A DNA stretch of 36,666 bases from Nocardia asiatica NBRC 100129 (GTDB lineage: Bacteria; Actinomycetota; Actinomycetes; Mycobacteriales; Mycobacteriaceae): contig NZ_BAFS01000276.1 in NCBI RefSeq assembly GCF_000308415.1, positions 1-36,666 on the forward strand, read 5' to 3'. Position numbers and translations under genes: made by a program. The first letter of the stretch is position 1. Every line of letters starts with the position of its first letter. The notes beneath the pieces were generated by a model. It was not told the DNA's origin and made no database searches. It saw only the letters and a program-made list of their open reading frames with translations. Below are positions 7,729 through 15,085 of this stretch, in pieces.

Positions 7729-8793
7729 GTGCCGAGGATGGGAATCGAACAGCCGCGGACGTCGCCGGGTTCCGGTCCGCGAACCGGGGGGACGGACTGC
7801 GCGCATCGCGACGACCTCCCGGCCGCGCGCCAGGGTTCCACCGGCCGGCCGTCGGCCGCGCCCGCCGCCGCGGCGCTGCCGGACGACGCGCTCGTCCTCG
7901 GCATGGATGTCGGCGGAACCACCATCAAAGGCTCGGTCACCGACGCGGGGGGCACGGCGCTGACGATGGGCGCGGTCGCCACGCCGAGCGGGCCTGCGGC
8001 TTTCGACGCGATGGGCGAGCTGGGTGAACGATTGCTCGCCGAACTGCCGGAATCCGGCCGCCGTCGCGTGCGCCGCGCGGCCGTGGTGCTGCCCGGCATC
8101 GTCGACACCGCCCGGTCGATCGCGGTGTTCAGCAGCAATGTCGGTTGGCGGGACGTGCCGGTCGGCGACCGCTTCACCCACCGCTGGGGTGTGCCGACGC
8201 TGATCGAACACGATGTCGCCGTGGCTGGTTGGGCGGAATGGCGGTACGGCGCGGGACAGGGTTACGACAACGTGTGCGTCGTCATTCTCGGCACCGGCGT
8301 CTCGGGGACCCTGTCGGTCGGCGGGAAGTTGGTTCGCAGCGGTTACGGGCAGGTCGGCGAGTACGGGCACATCCCCGTGCGGCGCGTGGGCGGATTGCCC
8401 TGTCCCTGCGGCAACACCGGCTGCGTCGAGACGGTCGCCTCGGGCGCGGCCATCGCGCGGGCCTACACCCGCCGCACCGGGCGCGAGATCGACGGCGCGG
8501 CCGAGGTCTTCGCACTCGTACCCGGCGATCCCGACGCGGCGGCCGTGGTCGAGGACGCGGTCGACGCCCTCGCCGACGGGCTGGTCGGCATCGTGCACGC
8601 GGCCTGCCCGGAACTGATCGTGCTCGGCGGCGGACTGGCCGGAGCGGGAGCTGCGCTCACCGACCCCCTGCACCGAGCCCTGGCCGCCCGCCTGCGCCTG
8701 GTCCCCGCGCCCCGAGTGGTGCTCGGCCGTTTCGGCGCCCGCGCGGGCCTGGCGGGCGCCGCGCTGTTCGCTCGCCGAGGGGCACTGACATGA
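7729..8793 (+). CDS. ROK-family sugar kinase, likely N-acetylhexosamine kinase
   Basis: A 354-residue ROK kinase expected to phosphorylate the imported sugar at C6. The ATP-binding motif GMDVGGTTIKG, the catalytic aspartate in IEHDV, and the zinc/substrate motif EYGHIPV followed by CPCGNTGCVE are intact. Start is uncertain: GTG 7729 has AGGAG 5 nt upstream, ATG 7738 and GTG 7675 are alternatives. Any of these leaves roughly 50 polar, low-complexity residues before the kinase domain, which is longer than usual. It overlaps the deacetylase gene by 4 bp. Known ROK members act on GlcNAc, ManNAc, GalNAc or glucose; context suggests GalNAc or GlcNAc. A ROK transcription factor is excluded by the lack of an HTH. 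Confidence 0.85.
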   Translation: MPRMGIEQPRTSPGSGPRTGGTDCAHRDDLPAARQGSTGRPSAAPAAAALPDDALVLGMDVGGTTIKGSVTDAGGTALTMGAVATPSGPAAFDAMGELGERLLAELPESGRRRVRRAAVVLPGIVDTARSIAVFSSNVGWRDVPVGDRFTHRWGVPTLIEHDVAVAGWAEWRYGAGQGYDNVCVVILGTGVSGTLSVGGKLVRSGYGQVGEYGHIPVRRVGGLPCPCGNTGCVETVASGAAIARAYTRRTGREIDGAAEVFALVPGDPDAAAVVEDAVDALADGLVGIVHAACPELIVLGGGLAGAGAALTDPLHRALAARLRLVPAPRVVLGRFGARAGLAGAALFARRGALT

Positions 8794-9950
8794 CCGTACC
8801 CACCGACCTGCTGATCCGGGGGCGCATCGTCTCCGCGAGCGTCGCGTTGGACGACGGGGTGGTGATGGTGTCCGGAGACTGGATCGAGGCGGTTCGGTCG
8901 TTCGCGCAATGGCGTGCGGCGCATCCCGGTTTACCTGAGCCGCCATTTTCTGGCACCGTGCTGCCGGGGCTTGTGGATATTCACAATCACGGCGGGTTCG
9001 GTCATCGGTTCGACACCGTGGACGGCGCGCACGCGCGGCAGGCGGCGCGATCGCATCATGCGCACGGCTCGACCACGGTGGTGGCCAGCGTGGTCACCGG
9101 TCCCGCCGCGGAGATGGTGGCGCAGACCGCGGTCCTGCGCGAACTCGCCGAGGAAGGCGTGCTCGGCGGCATCCATGTCGAGGGGCCGTTCCTGGCGCGA
9201 GCGCGGTGCGGCGCGCAGGACCCGCGCTTCCTGCGTGACCCCGATCTCGGGCTCACCGACCAACTGCTCGGCGCGGGAGGCGCGCACCTGCGCGCGATGA
9301 CGCTCGCGCCGGAGCTTCCCGGCTACGCGGCGGTCGCGCGGCGGCTGGTCGACAACGGCGTGGTGGTCGCCCTCGGCCACAGCGACACCGATTACGCGTC
9401 CTTCCGCGATTCCCTGCTGCCGCGGGGTTCGGGCAGCCTGGTGACGCACTTGGCGAACGGCATGCCGCCGCTGCACCACCGGCAGCCCGGCCCGGTCGCC
9501 GCGGCGCTGGTGGCCGCCGCTGCCGGGGACGCGATCGTGGAGCTGATCAGCGACGGCGTCCACGTCGATCCGGGCTTCGCCGCGCTGGTGTTCGCCACCG
9601 CGCCGGGCCGCGTCGCGCTGGTCACCGATGCCATGCAGGCGGCGGGGCTCGGCGACGGCGAATACCGGCTCGGCCCGCAACCGGTGACGGTGCGCGACGG
9701 GGTGGCACGGATCGCCGACGGCTCGATCGCGGGCGGCGTGAGCACCCTGCTGGAGTGCCTGGCGCGCGCCGTGCGCGAATCCGGTGTCCCGCTGCGGGCC
9801 GCGGTGCTCGCGGCCACCTCGGTCCCAGCCGCCGCACTCGGGCTCACCGGCGTCGGTGACCTGCGGCCCGGTCATTTCGCCGACATATTGACAGCCAGTG
9901 ACAATCTCCACTTGCGCGGGGTGCTCAGACGTGGACAGTGGTTGAGGTGA
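8790..9950 (+). CDS. nagA: N-acetylhexosamine-6-phosphate deacetylase (NagA/AgaA family)
   Basis: A 386-residue amidohydrolase-fold deacetylase that removes acetate from GlcNAc-6-P or GalNAc-6-P in the cytoplasm. Metal and active-site residues are where the family has them: HNHGGFGH (His65, His67), the metal-binding Glu131 in HVEGPF, His197 in LGHSDTDY, His220 in VTHLANGMPPLHHR and the catalytic Asp280 in LVTDAMQAAGLGDGEY. The start ATG at 8790 overlaps the kinase stop by 4 bp and its own stop overlaps the next start, so four genes are coupled. NagA and AgaA are close paralogs; the tagatose-type genes downstream favour GalNAc-6-P as physiological substrate, but this is inference and activity on both is possible. 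Confidence 0.88.
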   Translation: MTVPTDLLIRGRIVSASVALDDGVVMVSGDWIEAVRSFAQWRAAHPGLPEPPFSGTVLPGLVDIHNHGGFGHRFDTVDGAHARQAARSHHAHGSTTVVASVVTGPAAEMVAQTAVLRELAEEGVLGGIHVEGPFLARARCGAQDPRFLRDPDLGLTDQLLGAGGAHLRAMTLAPELPGYAAVARRLVDNGVVVALGHSDTDYASFRDSLLPRGSGSLVTHLANGMPPLHHRQPGPVAAALVAAAAGDAIVELISDGVHVDPGFAALVFATAPGRVALVTDAMQAAGLGDGEYRLGPQPVTVRDGVARIADGSIAGGVSTLLECLARAVRESGVPLRAAVLAATSVPAAALGLTGVGDLRPGHFADILTASDNLHLRGVLRRGQWLR

Positions 9951-10900
9951 TTCTCACCGTGACAATGAATCCCGCGTACGACATGACCTATCGCGTCGAA
10001 CGCTTCGAGCGCGGGCAGGCCCATCGGGTCCGTTCGGTGGAGCAGCGCATCGGCGGCAAGGGCATCAACGTGACCCGGGTGTTGAACCAGCTCGGCAAAT
10101 ACGCCAGGGCCACCGGGTTCTCCGACCACGCCTTCGCCGCCGCCGCCGAATTGGAGATGCCGGTCGACTTCGTGCACGCGCTGCCCTGGGTGCGCCGCAC
10201 GGTGGTGATCAGCGAATCCGAGGACGGCACGGCCACCGCGCTGTGGGAGCCGGGCGCCCGCGTCTCCAATCCGCATGCCGCCGAGCAATTGGCGGTGCGG
10301 GTGGCCGGCCTGCTGCCCGATATCGCCGGTCTGGTCATCTCCGGATCGCTTCCGGGCGGCATCGAACCTTCACTGCCCGCCGAGATCGCGCGCACCGCGA
10401 TCGCGGCCGACGTGCCGACCGTCTGTGACGTCGACGGCGAGGCGCTGCGGTTGGCCGCCCAGGTGCCGGGCATCGTGCTCACGCCGAACGAGGCCGAACT
10501 CCAGCGCCTCACCGGCGCGGAGCCCGCGACCGCCGACGAGATCGTCGCCGTCGCGCAGCCGCTGATCGACAACGGTGTGCGCGCCGTGATCGCGACGCGC
10601 AGCCACGAGGGAATCACCGCGGTGACCGCCGACGGCGCCTGGTCGGCGGTGCTGCCCGAACCGCTCGCCGGAAACCCCACCGGCGCGGGCGATGCCGCGG
10701 TGGCCGCGGTGATCGCCGCCCTGTCGTCCGAACCGCGCACCGACTGGCCCGCCCTGCTCACCGACACGGTCGCGACGTCGGCGGCCGCCGTGGTCGTTCC
10801 GGTGGCCGGTGAGATCGACCGCGGTCTGCGCACCCGCCTCGCCCCCACGGTCCGCGTTCGAGAACTGGACTTGCCCACACCGCAGAAGGCTTCCTCATGA
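9947..10900 (+). CDS. PfkB-family kinase of the 1-phosphofructokinase / tagatose-6-phosphate kinase group
   Basis: A 317-residue PfkB sugar kinase. The N-terminal ILTVTMNPAYDMT is typical of FruK/LacC-type enzymes, GGKGINVTRVL (about 36-46) is the first PfkB signature, and NPTGAGDA (catalytic Asp249) is the second. Both are complete. GTG 9947 overlaps the nagA stop as GTGA, which is the arrangement of the rest of the operon; GTG 9938 is the alternative. In this context the likely reaction is tagatose-6-P plus ATP to tagatose-1,6-bisphosphate, feeding the aldolase encoded next. By motif alone it could also be a fructose-1-phosphate kinase, but no fructose PTS gene is present. Confidence 0.85.
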   Translation: MILTVTMNPAYDMTYRVERFERGQAHRVRSVEQRIGGKGINVTRVLNQLGKYARATGFSDHAFAAAAELEMPVDFVHALPWVRRTVVISESEDGTATALWEPGARVSNPHAAEQLAVRVAGLLPDIAGLVISGSLPGGIEPSLPAEIARTAIAADVPTVCDVDGEALRLAAQVPGIVLTPNEAELQRLTGAEPATADEIVAVAQPLIDNGVRAVIATRSHEGITAVTADGAWSAVLPEPLAGNPTGAGDAAVAAVIAALSSEPRTDWPALLTDTVATSAAAVVVPVAGEIDRGLRTRLAPTVRVRELDLPTPQKASS

Positions 10901-10991
10901 CTGTCGCCCAGCGCACCGAGCCTCGGCGCGGCCCGCACCGGACCGATTCGCAGGCGCCGACCGGCCGCACCGCCGAGCGAAAGCGCCTCCT

Positions 10992-11816
10992 ATGCCGCTG
11001 ATCTCGATCCCGGAGCTGATCGCCGCAGCCCGTCCCGGCGGACTCGGCGCGTTCAACGTGATCACCCTCGAGCACGCCGAGGCGATCGTGGCGGCCGCGG
11101 AATCAGCCGAGCGCCCGGTGGTCCTGCAACTGTCGGAGAACACCGCGATCCATCGCCGTGGCATCGCCCCGATCGCCCTCGCCTGCCTGCGCATCGCCGC
11201 CGACAGCGACGCCGCCGTCGCGGTCCATCTCGACCATGCCACCAGCGCCGCGTTGATCCACACCGCGGTCGATCTGGGCATCCGCTCGGTGATGTACGAC
11301 GGCTCCGCCCTCGATTACGCCGACAACGTCGCCGCCACCGCCGCGATCACCGCTTGGTGCCACGAGCGCGGGGTGCACATCGAAGCCGAACTCGGCGAGG
11401 TGGGCGGCAAGGACGGCGCGCACGCACCGGGCGCGCGCACCGATCCCCACGAGGCGGTCGAATTCGTGGCCGCGACCGGAGTCGACGCGCTGGCGGTAGC
11501 CGTCGGTTCTTCGCACGCCATGCATACCCGCACCGCCGAACTCGACAACGACCTGATCGGCCACTTGGCCGCGAAAGTCCCGGTCCCCTTGGTGCTGCAC
11601 GGCTCCTCCGGCGTCCCCGATCAAGGTTTGCGCGCGGCCGTCGAGCACGGCATGACGAAGATCAACATCGCCACCCGCCTCAACATCCGGATGACGACCG
11701 CCATCCGCAGGTGCCTGACGAACGACCCCCGCCTCTCCGATCCGCGCAAATACCTGACGCCCGCCCGCGCCGCCATCCAGGCGGAAGTCGAACACTTCCT
11801 TCACCTCCTCGCCTGA
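10992..11816 (+). CDS. Class II (zinc) ketose-bisphosphate aldolase, GatY/KbaY type
   Basis: A 274-residue class II aldolase of the fructose/tagatose-bisphosphate family, which cleaves a ketose bisphosphate to dihydroxyacetone phosphate and glyceraldehyde 3-phosphate. Zinc-site motifs are visible: HLDH (79-82), EAELGEVGG (Glu133), the His in VGSSHAMH (175) and LHGSSGV (His203). KINIATRL near the C-terminus is the phosphate-binding segment. Length matches GatY/KbaY (about 280) rather than the longer FbaA (about 345), supporting tagatose-1,6-bisphosphate as substrate. The start ATG at 10992 is 91 bp after the kinase stop; the gap holds only a 34-codon frame (10897-11001) that I do not call. It is the last step of the proposed GalNAc route. 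Confidence 0.85.
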   Translation: MPLISIPELIAAARPGGLGAFNVITLEHAEAIVAAAESAERPVVLQLSENTAIHRRGIAPIALACLRIAADSDAAVAVHLDHATSAALIHTAVDLGIRSVMYDGSALDYADNVAATAAITAWCHERGVHIEAELGEVGGKDGAHAPGARTDPHEAVEFVAATGVDALAVAVGSSHAMHTRTAELDNDLIGHLAAKVPVPLVLHGSSGVPDQGLRAAVEHGMTKINIATRLNIRMTTAIRRCLTNDPRLSDPRKYLTPARAAIQAEVEHFLHLLA

Positions 11817-11868
11817 CCAGCCGCAGGAGGTGGCACCACGAAGCCGGACCGAGTGATTAGCTGGTGCG

Positions 11869-12222
11869 ATGATCATTCGGCACGTGACGGTCGACTGTCG
11901 CGATCCCGCCGGCCTCGCGTCGTTCTGGAGCGCGGTCACCGGATGGCCGGTGACGGAAACGGACGCCCCCGACTATGCCGTCCTGGAAGCACCGGATGGA
12001 ACACCCGGTCTGCTGTTCATCCGAGTACCCGAGACGAAGACGGTGAAGAACCGCGTCCACCTCGACTGGATGCCCACCACGGGCACCCGCGACGAGGAAG
12101 TCGATCGCGTGCTGACCCTCGGCGCCACCCTGCACGAGGACCACCGAACCCCCGACGGCCTCGGCTGGGTGACCCTGCGCGACCCGGAAGGCAACGAATT
12201 CTGCATCGAATCCGGCAGCTGA
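11869..12222 (+). CDS. VOC-superfamily (glyoxalase-like) protein
   Basis: A 117-residue single-domain protein with the beta-alpha-beta-beta-beta folds of the vicinal oxygen chelate superfamily. HVTVDCRDPAGLASFWSAV begins the first module, and HLDWMP and LRDPEGNEFCIE supply metal-site-like positions typical of the Glyoxalase_6 group. Function is unknown; members include metal-dependent dioxygenases, isomerases and resistance proteins. Start ATG 11869 is preceded by TTAGCT 6 nt upstream and no clear Shine-Dalgarno sequence. It lies 52 bp after the aldolase gene, on the same strand, but shares no evident pathway with it. Confidence 0.75.
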   Translation: MIIRHVTVDCRDPAGLASFWSAVTGWPVTETDAPDYAVLEAPDGTPGLLFIRVPETKTVKNRVHLDWMPTTGTRDEEVDRVLTLGATLHEDHRTPDGLGWVTLRDPEGNEFCIESGS

Positions 12223-12288
12223 CCGACACGCGCGACCTGAAGGTCACTCGCGATCAACGCAGCCAGGCGCAATGCAGGGGAAAGCGTT

Positions 12289-12331
12289 CGGCCGGCGGCG
12301 CGTGCGAGGGTTTACGCGCCGCCGGCCGTTT
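12289..12331. terminator. Strong hairpin, probable intrinsic terminator
   Basis: A perfect 15-bp GC-rich inverted repeat (arms 12289-12303 and 12314-12328) with a 10-nt loop, followed on the plus strand by TTT. It sits between the VOC gene (plus strand, stop 12222) and the DUF397 gene (minus strand, stop 12474), so it could end transcription from both sides. The T-tract is very short, as usual in actinobacteria. Confidence 0.65.
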
Positions 12332-12473
12332 GTGGTGGGCAGGGCAGTTGTCCACCGGTTGTGCTGTCGATGAATCGCTTCGCACCGACGGGGACACTCT
12401 TCCGGATAGAGCTGAGTGCTGGGTGTAGTGAACCTGAGAGTCAGCTGGGAGCCGTGCGCTCGGGGCTTGCCGG

Positions 12474-12674
12474 TCAGGCGATTTCGGCGGCGCGGATCGC
12501 CGTGGTGAGCGCTTCCCACTGGGTCGGCGTGAACGCGAGCACGGGCGAGGCGTCCGGCGAACCCTGGAACTTGCTGTCGCGGACCAGCACACGGCCGCCG
12601 TCGAAGCAGACTTCGACGCAAGCGGTGCTGTCGTTGGAATGTGACGACTTGAACCAGCCGGTCGCGCTCCCCAT
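12474..12674 (-). CDS. DUF397 protein, copy 1
   Basis: A 66-residue DUF397 protein: WFKSSHSNDSTACVEVCFDG followed by VRDSKFQGSPDASPVLAFTP and an N-terminal GSATG. DUF397 proteins are small actinobacterial proteins almost always encoded beside an XRE/DUF5753 regulator, as here; in Streptomyces such pairs (whiJ-like, and bldB-related small proteins) affect development, with the small protein thought to antagonise the regulator. Its central part is identical in sequence to the neighbouring copy. Starts at ATG 12674, 6 bp after the stop of copy 2. Confidence 0.85.
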   Translation of the reverse strand: MGSATGWFKSSHSNDSTACVEVCFDGGRVLVRDSKFQGSPDASPVLAFTPTQWEALTTAIRAAEIA

Positions 12675-12811
12675 GCCGGTCACGCTACCGCGTCGGCGCG
12701 GATCGCCGATGTGAATGCCGCCCACTGGGTCGGCGTGAACGCGAGCACGGGCGAGGCGTCCGGCGAACCCTGGAACTTGCTGTCGCGGACCAGCACACGG
12801 CCGCCGTCGAA
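12515..12811. repeat. 91-bp perfect direct repeat within the two DUF397 genes
   Basis: Bases 12515-12605 and 12721-12811 are identical over 91 bp, and the flanks remain similar. The period is 206 bp, the length of one DUF397 gene plus spacer. Perfect identity including third codon positions shows recent duplication or gene conversion, and makes the pair a site for recombination that could add or delete a copy. Confidence 0.9.
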
Positions 12812-12880
12812 ACACACCTCTACGCATGCCTGGCTGTCGCTGGAATAGGACGATTTGAACCAGCCGGTCGCGCTCTCCAT
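12680..12880 (-). CDS. DUF397 protein, copy 2
   Basis: A 66-residue DUF397 protein starting at ATG 12880, directly downstream of the XRE regulator (10 bp gap) on the same strand. WFKSSYSSDSQACVEVCFDG and then VRDSKFQGSPDASPVLAFTP are the family hallmarks. It differs from copy 1 mainly in the N-terminal third (Ser/Tyr and Gln for Thr changes) and at the extreme C-terminus. Likely role: partner of the adjacent XRE regulator. The tandem arrangement points to a recent local duplication. Confidence 0.87.
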   Translation of the reverse strand: MESATGWFKSSYSSDSQACVEVCFDGGRVLVRDSKFQGSPDASPVLAFTPTQWAAFTSAIRADAVA

Positions 12881-12889
12881 GCGATAACG

Positions 12890-13750
12890 CTACAGCGCGG
12901 CGAGGCTGCGTTCGATCAACGTCATCGACTCGTTCCGCGGGAGCGCGTGCTCGGCGAGAGTGGTTGCGAACATGGTTCCGAGGTGACGCACCGGTTCGCT
13001 TTCTTCGATCACTCCGAGATGGACCAGCGTCTCGGTCCACGCCACGTCGGGTAGGAGTTCGCTACCGAACCCGAGGAGATGGAATGACGCGCCGGTGAGC
13101 AACACACCGCCTGGGGCTTCGAACGGTACGACCCGAACATCGACCGTGTCGGCGTGCGTCGCGGTGATCGACAAAAGATGGCGGAGCTGATCTTTCAGGA
13201 TCGTCACACCCCCGGTGCGCTGGGTCAGCGCGGCCTCGTTGACGATCGCGGTGAGCTGTAGCGGCTCTGATCCGGTGAGCCGCTGCTGACGCCGCATGCG
13301 CACCTCGACCCACCGATCGATCTCCACTTGCCGAACTCTCGCCCGATCGTTGGCGATCACGGCCCGCGCGTAGTCCTCGGTCTGCAGTAGACCGGGGATC
13401 AAGATACTCGTGTAACTCCGGACGTTTCGCGCCCCGTGCTCCAATCCATAAAGGCGCATCACCTCCTCCGACAGCAGCCCCGCGTACTCCGACCACCATC
13501 CGCGTCGCTTGGCGATCTCCCGCAGGCGCAGCATCTCCGCACGCTCGTCCGGGTCGAATTCCAGCAGGCTCATGAGATTCCGCAGCTTGTCCTCGGCCAG
13601 GACGCGTTCTTTCTCCACCTTCGACCAGTACGACAGCGTGAACCCGAGTTCCTTGGCGATGACCGACGCGGAGACGTCGAACTCGGTGCGGCGGCGCTTG
13701 ATTCGGAGCATGAGCTCCCAGCGCGCGACCGTGGGCGAGAGTGGTGCCAT
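12890..13750 (-). CDS. XRE-family regulator with DUF5753 domain (WhiJ-like)
   Basis: A 286-residue regulator. The XRE helix-turn-helix lies at about residues 10-65 (LMLRIKRRRTEFDVSASVIA, then KELGFTLSYWSKVEKERVLA), and residues about 100-275 form the DUF5753 domain with the hallmark SYTSILIPGLLQTEDYARAV. This architecture is abundant in Actinobacteria and is paired with DUF397 genes, here two of them downstream. Start is taken as ATG 13750; the frame stays open to 13840 but the extra 30 residues run through the operator region. In Streptomyces, WhiJ-type proteins repress developmental genes. The tandem palindromes upstream (13823-13846) are a likely binding site. Confidence 0.85.
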   Translation of the reverse strand: MAPLSPTVARWELMLRIKRRRTEFDVSASVIAKELGFTLSYWSKVEKERVLAEDKLRNLMSLLEFDPDERAEMLRLREIAKRRGWWSEYAGLLSEEVMRLYGLEHGARNVRSYTSILIPGLLQTEDYARAVIANDRARVRQVEIDRWVEVRMRRQQRLTGSEPLQLTAIVNEAALTQRTGGVTILKDQLRHLLSITATHADTVDVRVVPFEAPGGVLLTGASFHLLGFGSELLPDVAWTETLVHLGVIEESEPVRHLGTMFATTLAEHALPRNESMTLIERSLAAL

Positions 13751-13821
13751 CGTCCGATGAATCCTTCCGGCTCCGGCTGTGCGTGCAGATGACCGTACCC
13801 GCATCCACGCCGCGCCGAGTT

Positions 13822-13871
13822 TGTCAAATTGACTGGTCAACTTGACTTCTCCAGCACTCCGTCCCTACGCT
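13822..13871 (+). promoter_or_regulatory. Promoter overlapped by two tandem GTCAA-N-TTGAC palindromes
   Basis: The 11-bp palindromes GTCAAATTGAC (13823-13833) and GTCAACTTGAC (13836-13846) are 2 bp apart. The second overlaps a -35 hexamer TTGACT (13842-13847), which is followed after 18 bp by TACGCT (13866-13871), a good -10, reading toward the gene at 13940. A perfect minus-strand TTGACA (13827-13822) may be the -35 for the XRE gene, though no well-spaced -10 was found. Repression by the XRE regulator is the simplest reading. Confidence 0.6.
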
Positions 13872-13939
13872 TCCTGTGTTGCGCATCACAGGTGGGGGGC
13901 TTCGCGCGAACCCGCTCGGTGGGGATGGAGGGGGTTCTG

Positions 13940-14242
13940 ATGTCCGTGCATGTCGTCGACCGGAATTGGATCGTGAGCGATCGGACGCCGCATCAGGCGC
14001 GGCGGGTCAGTGACGACACGTGGGTGGTGTCCTTCCTGCGCGGCCGGATGGTGTCCACAGAGCAGGCGACGGCGGCGATCCAAGCGGCGGAGCTGGTTTC
14101 ACTGACGGAGGAGCTGGTGGGCCGGTTCGGGCTCACGGCGCTGGAGGCTGTCGGCCTCGTCGTCCTCGAATCACCGTGGGACACCAGGCCGATGCGCGAT
14201 CGGTACCGATTGCCGCGTCCGGGCGGGCGGCATCGTCGATGA
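13940..14242 (+). CDS. Hypothetical protein, 100 residues, divergent from the XRE regulator
   Basis: I do not recognise the family. The start ATG 13940 has GGAGGGGG 5-6 nt upstream, and the frame has normal coding bias. The first part (VHVVDRNWIVSDRTPHQARR, then VSDDTWVVSFLRGR) looks beta-rich; the second (STEQATAAIQAAELVSLTEE, then LVGRFGLTALEAVGLVVLES) looks helical, and a basic tail follows. No signal peptide or membrane helix is seen. It lies downstream of a promoter with tandem palindromes shared with the WhiJ-like regulator, so it may be that regulator's target. The next gene follows 55 bp later on the same strand. Confidence 0.7.
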   Translation: MSVHVVDRNWIVSDRTPHQARRVSDDTWVVSFLRGRMVSTEQATAAIQAAELVSLTEELVGRFGLTALEAVGLVVLESPWDTRPMRDRYRLPRPGGRHRR

Positions 14243-14297
14243 TCCTCGCGTCTCGCGTGACGCCCGGCGCGACCATTCGATCCAGGGGGTTTTCGCA

Positions 14298-14735
14298 GTG
14301 GAGCCACTGCCGACCAAAGAGCTCGTCCTGCACGCCTGCCGTACCGCGCCGCGCCGCGCCCACCCGATCCTGGAGTCCGCCCACCTACTCGCGGATCTGC
14401 ACAAGCGCCGTCTGCGCTGCGCACTGGGCACGGCCGACATCGACCGACATCGCGCCCGGCTCGTGCTCGCCATCGACCGCTGGGTCGCCACCCAGGCGCC
14501 CCTGCCGCACGGCGGCGCGCACATGCACACCGAAACCGTAGGCATGGTGGTCGACCGTCTCGCCCAGTTCTCCGCCTGCGCATACGAAATCCTCTCCGGC
14601 GCACCGGAATGGGCGGTGCACAACGCTTGGGAGCGCCTCGCCGAACTCGCGCTCGGCTACGAGGATCTCGCCTACGAGGTCGCGGCGGGCCTGCGCCGCC
14701 TGCCGTATCTCAGCGGCCCGCGCGAACAGCCCTGA
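14298..14735 (+). CDS. DUF4254-like protein
   Basis: A 145-residue, mostly helical soluble protein with PLPTKELVLHACRTAPRRAH at the N-terminus, IDRWVATQAPLPHGGAHMHT, then ETVGMVVDRLAQFSACAYEI in the middle and WERLAELALGYEDLAYEV near the end. This pattern resembles small actinobacterial proteins annotated as DUF4254, from memory of that family rather than a search. Start GTG 14298 follows an AGGGGG site about 10 nt upstream. Function is unknown. It is the second gene after the palindromic promoter and convergent with the PiT operon. Confidence 0.65.
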   Translation: MEPLPTKELVLHACRTAPRRAHPILESAHLLADLHKRRLRCALGTADIDRHRARLVLAIDRWVATQAPLPHGGAHMHTETVGMVVDRLAQFSACAYEILSGAPEWAVHNAWERLAELALGYEDLAYEVAAGLRRLPYLSGPREQP

Positions 14736-14779
14736 CCCGCGCCGTCCAGCCCCGAGCGGCCATCGCATGCACCGGCGAC

Positions 14780-15070
14780 TCACGCCTCATCCAGGTCCGG
14801 CCAGGCGTTGGCCTCGACCCGGGCGCGCACTCGGGCCACGTCGGCTTCGGACGGCATGGCGTTGGTGATCTTGGTGATCATCACCTGGATGTCGGTCGCA
14901 CCGATGTCCGTCCCGCCGGAGCCGGTGAGCGCGGCGGCGATCCGGGCCACCTCCTCGTCGGACAGGCGGCGGCGCAGCAGCGCGAGCAACGGGATGTAGT
15001 CGGAGTCCGGGACGCCGTCCGGGTATCCGACCCGCAGCCAGCCGATGATCGCGTTCAGGAAAGGGGGCAT
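14780..15070 (-). CDS. DUF3349 protein, paralog 1
   Basis: A 96-residue helical protein: FLNAIIGWLRVGYPDGVPDS followed by DYIPLLALLRRRLSDEEVAR, then a VARVRARVEANAW end. These are hallmarks of DUF3349, a small actinobacterial family of unknown function whose M. tuberculosis member Rv0543c lies downstream of pitA. It is the last gene of the phosphate transporter operon, 15 bp after its paralog. No catalytic residues can be named. Duplication of this gene within the operon is unusual relative to the mycobacterial arrangement as I remember it. Confidence 0.75.
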   Translation of the reverse strand: MPPFLNAIIGWLRVGYPDGVPDSDYIPLLALLRRRLSDEEVARIAAALTGSGGTDIGATDIQVMITKITNAMPSEADVARVRARVEANAWPDLDEA

Positions 15071-15085
15071 CGGCGGCGGCTCCGG

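Noticed and set aside
10897..11001. A 34-codon frame whose ATG overlaps the PfkB stop
   Set aside because: The ATGA coupling is suggestive, but the product is Arg-rich without any motif and overlaps the aldolase start; no support beyond position.
11869..11880. TGATCATTCG at the start of the VOC gene, resembling the amino-sugar operator
   Set aside because: The bases are explained by codons for Ile-Ile-Arg and there is no inverted partner nearby.
12890..13840. Longer version of the XRE regulator starting at 13840
   Set aside because: The extra 30 residues would run through the palindromic operator and have no match to the family N-terminus; ATG 13750 fits better.
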